From: Apostichopus parvimensis
Taxonomy: Eukaryota > Echinodermata > Holothuroidea > Aspidochirotida > Stichopodidae
Reading direction: 5' to 3'
DNA: 21,145 bases
Assembly (NCBI GenBank): GCA_000934455.1
Contig: KN887480.1
Location: forward strand, 19,846-40,990
Below, piece by piece: positions 17,501-21,145 of this stretch. The notes below the pieces were generated by a model. The model worked only from the letters and a program-made list of their open reading frames with translations. It had not been told where the DNA came from and did no database searches. The translations under genes and the position numbers were made by a program. The stretch's first letter is position 1; every line of letters begins with the position of its first letter.

Positions 17501-20500
17501 CAGAAGAATATGTCTGATGTCATCTTGAGCATATTAGAGTGGAAACATGGAGTTGATTGCAATTCATGGCTGTTTCTCTCAACCAGTGTGTGCACTATCC
17601 CTTTAATCTTCTCTTTATTAATATGCATAGGTGGTAAATAAAGCCATCGTCATTTTCAAACCAGAGTTGATCCGAATATCATGCCCTGTGAACAATCAAC
17701 CATGATCTTAAAAATGAAAAACTTTTAGGCAGTTGATTTCTAAGAGATGCAGCTAATTACTATCATCAATACCTCAATACATATTTGCATTTATGGTTAA
17801 CATTGTTGTTTGCCTCAAATTATGCTCCTTGCACATACTTTATACTTGACTAATAAATGACATGTATTCCCTCTACCATTCTACAGCCTCTTTTTATGTA
17901 TGTGCCATTCCAAGCTGTCCACTCGCCATTGCAAGTTCCGGATTCTTACTGTGTGATTTATCACAATATCACAGAGTTGAAGCTACAAAGATTTGCAGGA
18001 ATGACAACATGCATGGATGAAGTGGTTGGTAATATTGTGAACAAGCTCAAAGGATCTGGTTTATGGAGAAACACTGTACTTATATTTTCAACAGGTTAGG
18101 GAGTTCATACTGCACTTTCCAAAACCAATCACTCATTACTATTATAATCAACCTGTCTTGTGGATAAATACTATATAGATTTGTCTTGATAACTTCAGGA
18201 TTGGGTTCATTGAACTGAACTAGCCTGCTGGATGTTGTCACCAAATAAAAGTGAAAAACAAGTACTTGATGTCAGTCATAATTTCAGCACCTAGGCGATT
18301 TTCAATGATGTATGAATCCTTTACATAAACCAATTCGGAGTCATTACTTGAAATTAAACATGAGCTGTTACAATTAAGCATGACTTGTTACATATAAAAG
18401 TTGTTTTAGAGTATTGCAACATTAAGCAAAGTGCTTATTGTAATATGACAGTCCATTGAAAGAAAATGTGCCGGTAATATGTGTAAGATATATTCTTGTT
18501 AAACTGTTTTGGTGTTGTTATTATCGTTATATCTCACATGGAGCCACTCTATGACGTCTCACAAATTTTGATATTTTCTATTATTGTTCTGCAGTGCTAG
18601 CACTCTGCCAAACCATCAAACTGGTTGTTACTGGCTTGAGGGTTGATTGCTTACAAACATGTGTCAATGTGCTATTAATTTATGTCAGGCATTGGAAATT
18701 ATATGGAATGAAAATGCTGTCTCTACCCACTTGTAGCCAGTCAGAGCAGTCCTAGTATAAAAATGGATCTCTCCATGCATTGGCTGATCTGAGGTGTGAT
18801 ATTTCCTTTATCAGAGTTCTCTTGTGCAGTGTCTAGAAGATGTCTCTTATGTTATTCTTTTTCAACCACTAGAACATGGATAAGTTTTGGATCATACATT
18901 CAGCAGAGTGACTTAGCCACGCTAATCAATGAATCCTTGCTGTTCTTAAATATTCATAAACCCATTTTGACAGTTATGTTATAAACCATATCTTTATATA
19001 CTACAGTACAATTTTACAGCAATCTTTGGATAATAGATTAGATAAACAAGTAAGATGATCACCTTTAATTTCTTGCTTGACATAGTGATCCCTTGCCATG
19101 GTTATTAATAAGAATAATGTGGAAGACTGCCATCACTTTCCCTACATTTCCTTGTGTTGCCCCTCTCATTGGTGGATTGAGACAGTTTAGTTCAGAAAGG
19201 AAGAAGTTAAGAATTTGGCAGAAAATCCCATCTTTTCTGAGTTTTTTTTTGTTTCTGTAGATAATGGTGGTTCCGTTTTTCGTGGAGGCAACAACTGGCC
19301 ACTGAGAGGATGGAAAAACTCTATGTGGGAAGGCGCAGTAAGAGCAGTGGGGTTTGTTCTCAGTGATCTCTTGCCTACTAACGTGAGAGGAACAACTAGT
19401 AAACAACTGATGGATATCAGTGACTGGTTCCCTACACTGGTCCAGGGTGTAGCTGGTCACTCCATAGAGGGACTGGATTTAGATGGCTATGACATGTGGG
19501 ATGTATTACGGTACGTGAAATGTCAAAGGTGACACACTGAAATATCTGTTAGATGTATGTAAATGGGTGGAAGTTCATCTCTCTTTACAATGGTTAGTAG
19601 TTCAGTTTGAACAATACATAAAATACATTATAACCACAGGAGAAGCCATTGTTACCAACTATGAGTATTGACAAAGATAATGATGGTGGCAGGTTAAAAC
19701 TAATCACACCATACAAACTCATGAAAGTAAATAATAATGCTTCCATGATGTAGTGCACTGCTGAAAATATGTGAGGTCTTGCATGTTTCACAAACTTGAT
19801 TGTAGAAGACTACTGAATTCATTAACTATCGATGGCATGTAAATGGCTGCAATGAGCAGCACAACAGCAGTATTTATCCCACTACCTCTCTACATCAGTA
19901 GGAAGAATGTTAAATCTTATATGTTACAAATGACAAGAACCTTAAGACCAATCAGGATTAGGAATTTCTGAAATGAATATTCATATACATGTAAATTTTT
20001 ATTCTTGTAGCACAAGTTACTACATCCTCTGACTAGATTTTGTACTGTAGCAACATGATCATATAGCCTCTAATTTAAAAGTAGTTGCATACATGTTCTA
20101 AACCAATGGTGAAAACTTGCATCAGTAGAAACTTGAACAACTCAATAAGATTTCTCAGGTTGTAAGGTAATTTGATTAGTATCTAGTGCATCTAGCAAGT
20201 TGTAAGGTAATGTGTCCATCATGCCCTAAGCTGTGGTAAAAGATGCTTATCGTTCTCTGTTTCAGATCACAAGTAGAATCACCAAGATTGGAGCTGGTGC
20301 ATAACATTGACCCATGGCCTAATAATCCAGCCAAATTCTCCACAGAAATCTCAGCTGCTATACGAGTCAGAGATTGGAAGCTGATTACTGGAGATCCTGG
20401 TGAGATAATTACCTTAAAATATCCCTAGTTTAGGTGAAGTCTGCCGTTTGTTTTTAAAGTTTTTTCCGGTATTTTCTAATTCCGTAGGAATATTGCAACT

Positions 20501-21048
20501 TTCAAATTTGAAAAGGGGATGTCTCCTCATGGAACACTGCATTTTGCTTGACTTTGACACATTCCATCGTTTATTCACCTTCTAATATTCAACTAATGGA
20601 TCACATTAAGATTATAGTGAACAAGATATACCCAACTGGGAGACTCCCATGTCCACAGTGTATCTACCAATTAAGAAAACATACAAAGGAAAGCAAATAG
20701 AGTTCAAATTTAAACCAGTTACTGTGTGACAAGATGTCAGTATTAGATTTAATGTTTTATACATATTAACACCCAGGTTCTGAAGGGGGCAAGTGGATTG
20801 CACCCCGTGACTATAACATCACACCAGACCAACCTCTCGATCCAAAAGGGAAGAAAATTTGGCTATTCAACATAACTGCTGACCCGTGTGAGAAAGTGGA
20901 CTTATCAAATCATCATCCAGAAATCGTTGAGAGCCTACTTGATAAGTTAAAGGGCTATTACCAGAATTCCATATCTCCATTTCACCCGCCAGAAACAATT
21001 CAAGCAGACCCACAGTTAAGAGGCGGTTTATGGAGGGCCTGGGCATAG
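11163..21048 (+). CDS. Arylsulfatase B-like sulfatase, complete, seven exons, 526 residues
   Basis: The enzyme should hydrolyse sulfate esters, by homology those of N-acetylgalactosamine-4-sulfate in glycosaminoglycans. Exons: 11163-11507, 12645-12831, 13957-14141, 17887-18094, 19261-19510, 20266-20399, 20777-21048. All junctions keep phase and give 526 residues (human ARSB has 533). Visible: hydrophobic segment 12-28; LLADDLG with metal-binding D64, D65; [11 protein letters not shown] with C102 as the residue converted to formylglycine; GKWHLG with K156, H158; QAVH with H251; STDNGG with D309, N310; RGWK with K327; [11 protein letters not shown] at 397-407; LWRAWA end like the ARSB C-terminus. 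These match human D53, D54, C91, K145, H147, H242, D300, N301 and K318. Possible N-glycosylation: N190, N266, N450, N468. The ATG has A at -3 and an upstream in-frame stop. ARSI or ARSJ-like substrate preference cannot be excluded. The 3' UTR runs past the window. Confidence 0.95.
11779..12277. mobile_element. Dispersed 0.5-kb repeat, copy 2, in sulfatase intron 1
   Basis: It is the same repeat as 4657-5153, in the same orientation and nearly the same length. The left end has GCGAAGTTCGG twice, the middle has GTCCGAACTTCGCAATACT (about 12046-12064) and the right end has GTGTCCGAACTTCGAAGTGTCC. An extra base near 12092 breaks the long minus-strand frame seen in copy 1. It occupies about 44% of intron 1. 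Confidence 0.78.
12645..12831 (+). CDS. Sulfatase exon 2: IYTGLQH to GFDSFY, with GKWHLG
   Basis: Acceptor ACCAAACAG, phase 0 start, encoding residues 116-177 plus the first base of G178. It contains K156 and H158 of the active site and C132 and C166, which match a conserved ARSB disulfide pair. The donor used is TATG|GTAAGA. A perfect consensus donor, CAG|GTAAGT, lies 20 bases downstream at 12852, but its use would include an in-frame TAA (12844-12846). Confidence 0.93.
13149..13769. other. Intron 2 interior; no exon supported
   Basis: A 75-codon open frame here (13149-13376) has a TTTTTTAG acceptor-like site but shows no sulfatase similarity and no phase-compatible use, since exons 2 and 3 join perfectly without it. 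The rest is AT-rich and featureless. Confidence 0.55.
13770..13810 (+). other. G-rich tract with quadruplex-forming pattern in intron 2
   Basis: GGGGGTGGGGAGGGGG is followed by AAGCTGATAGGGTT and a run of nine or more G. Four or more G-runs with short loops on the sense strand satisfy the usual G-quadruplex pattern. It lies about 150 bases before the exon 3 acceptor. Confidence 0.65.
13957..14141 (+). CDS. Sulfatase exon 3: [12 protein letters not shown] to DHDRSK
   Basis: Acceptor TTGTTTTGCAG. It starts with two bases completing G178 and encodes residues 179-239. [11 protein letters not shown] corresponds to YLLGSEDYYSH of human ARSB; the following loop (residues 190-220) differs strongly and resembles the shorter invertebrate form with YDFWKN. 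The donor is AAG|GTCTGT, a weak site forced by phase with exon 4 (SK|PLFMYV). Confidence 0.92.
14518..14985. repeat. Diverged tandem repeat in intron 3, unit about 110-120 bp
   Basis: A core of TTCCCTACTTGAGATAT..TTTACAAGGTTTGCAGACTTTGACC recurs in degraded form at about 14518, 14631, 14709, 14818 and 14937, with spacings of about 113, 78, 109 and 119 bp. Between cores, AGCAATAGGGTTCATG and GGCACCCATATATGAA-type blocks are shared. The array ends at a CA microsatellite. Confidence 0.6.
15006..15020. repeat. CA dinucleotide microsatellite
   Basis: A run of seven CA units next to the tandem array in intron 3. It is too short to say more. Confidence 0.8.
15021..15480. other. Intron 3 interior, unique-looking AT-rich DNA
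   Basis: I see no exon, terminal repeat or family motif in this part of the intron. Confidence 0.5.
15481..16000. repeat. Diverged tandem repeat in intron 3, unit about 137 bp, carrying AGGTCA-like half-sites
   Basis: GAAGTCAAAGGTAATTTTTTGGGTC (about 15512), GAAGTCAAAGGTCATTTAGGGTCA (15651), GAGTCAAAGATCACTTGGGGTCA (about 15786) and GGGGGGTCACTTGGGGTCA (about 15926) are spaced 135-139 bp. They share neighbouring blocks: AACCCTATTGTTTT before and AAACCTTGTAAATGCGATAA after, the latter recurring as AAACATTATAAAACAGGATAA. A related pair lies at 17117-17290. Confidence 0.65.
16001..17100. other. Intron 3 interior; no exon, one GT-rich stretch
   Basis: The only simple-sequence element is GTGTGGGTGGTGTGTATG followed by GTGTGTGT (about 16985-17011). 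Open frames are short and unlike any family I know. Confidence 0.5.
17117..17300. repeat. Second block of the AGGTCA-type tandem repeat
   Basis: GAGGTCAAAGGTAATTGAGGTCACCAGAGATCAAAATGTGAAAT is followed about 125 bp later by GTGAAAGGTCATTTTAGGTCACCTGAG and AAAAGGTGAAATG. The AGGTCAC.AGAG part is also present at about 8558. A short TTAGGG-type motif (GGGTTAGGGTTAGG) lies at 17359-17372. Confidence 0.6.
17887..18094 (+). CDS. Sulfatase exon 4: [12 protein letters not shown] to LIFST
   Basis: Acceptor CATTCTACAG, phase 0 start, residues 240-308 plus the first base of D309. [10 protein letters not shown] carries H251 (ARSB H242). [34 protein letters not shown] aligns closely with the corresponding ARSB helix and strand. 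The donor is ACAG|GTTAGG. Confidence 0.94.
18095..19260. other. Intron 4; no feature recognised
   Basis: This is AT-rich intron DNA with a polypyrimidine-rich acceptor region (TTTTTTTTTGTTTCTGTAG) at its end. No repeat or exon is visible. Confidence 0.6.
19261..19510 (+). CDS. Sulfatase exon 5: (D)[18 protein letters not shown] to WDVL
   Basis: It completes D309 and encodes residues 310-391 plus two bases of R392. [25 protein letters not shown] contains K327 (ARSB K318). [30 protein letters not shown] is the typical end of the sulfatase core. The donor is ACG|GTACGT. Confidence 0.95.
19511..20265. other. Intron 5; no feature recognised beyond a small duplication
   Basis: AAGTTGTAAGGTAATTTGAT-like sequence (GGTTGTAAGGTAATTTG at about 20158 and AAGTTGTAAGGTAATGTG at about 20197) occurs twice about 40 bp apart. 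Otherwise it is ordinary AT-rich intron DNA. Confidence 0.55.
20266..20399 (+). CDS. Sulfatase exon 6: [13 protein letters not shown] to LITGDP
   Basis: Acceptor CTCTGTTTCAG. It completes R392 with one base, encodes residues 393-436 and ends with the first base of G437, donor [22 protein letters not shown] and [18 protein letters not shown] match the C-terminal subdomain of ARSB. The Cys found here and after GDPG in human ARSB are both missing. Confidence 0.95.
20777..21048 (+). CDS. Sulfatase exon 7: C-terminal subdomain and stop
   Basis: Acceptor TTAACACCCAG. It completes G437 and encodes residues 438-526, ending in [22 protein letters not shown] is the usual LFDI..DP.E..DLS block of S1 sulfatases, and GGLWRAWA resembles the ARSB end GVWGPWM. 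No AATAAA is present in the 97 bases after the stop. Confidence 0.95.
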
Positions 21049-21145
21049 ATTCTATTCTTCCTTATGTCACTAGCAGAGAATTCCAAAAGATGGAAAAATC
21101 CAGCTATTCTTACACATGTACCTCAATGTTTGCCCCTGGGTGGAG

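Noticed and set aside
1-21145. tRNA, rRNA or other structured RNA genes
   Set aside because: No tRNA A/B box pair or recognisable rRNA or snRNA sequence was seen by eye; a covariance-model scan (for example tRNAscan-SE or Infernal with Rfam) would be decisive.

Overview
The window is eukaryotic nuclear DNA: AT-rich, with interrupted genes, GT-AG introns and many decayed transposons. Repeated TAGGCC/AGGCCT motifs, THAP-like and LINE remnants, hAT-type miniature elements and the protein sequences suggest a marine invertebrate, most likely an echinoderm or a related deuterostome. This placement is inferred from general character; no marker here settles the species.

Two host genes are supported, transcribed away from each other. 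At the left edge (258-877, minus strand) are two internal exons of PEX3, the peroxisomal membrane-protein import receptor. Its first exon was not found, and the remaining exons lie beyond position 1. From 11163 to 21048 (plus strand) is a complete seven-exon sulfatase gene close to arylsulfatase B. The exons join in phase to a 526-residue protein carrying the formylglycine signature CSPSR and every active-site residue I could compare with human ARSB. Its introns hold a dispersed 0.5 kb repeat (intron 1), a G-rich tract (intron 2) and a stack of diverged tandem repeats (the 3.7 kb intron 3).

The roughly 10 kb between the genes is a transposon graveyard. A degenerate LINE reverse transcriptase (about 6240-8350) is split by a 1.2 kb hAT-type element with a perfect 8 bp target-site duplication. 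That element carries a second LINE fragment, which is itself interrupted by another hAT-type element with its own 8 bp duplication. Next to it (5819-6198) is a further hAT-type element with a perfect duplication. At 9366-9748 a 26 bp terminal inverted repeat encloses a 12 bp minisatellite, flanked by an 8 bp duplication with one mismatch. A 0.5 kb family built around CGAANTTCG palindromes occurs at 4657-5153 and again in sulfatase intron 1. A THAP zinc-finger remnant lies near 1936-2115.

I saw no rRNA, tRNA, CRISPR array or bacterial-style operon. No coherent new multi-gene system is visible. The most useful observations are the nested, target-site-resolved transposon history, the minisatellite-bearing element, the palindromic repeat family, and the splice-site and cysteine peculiarities of the sulfatase.
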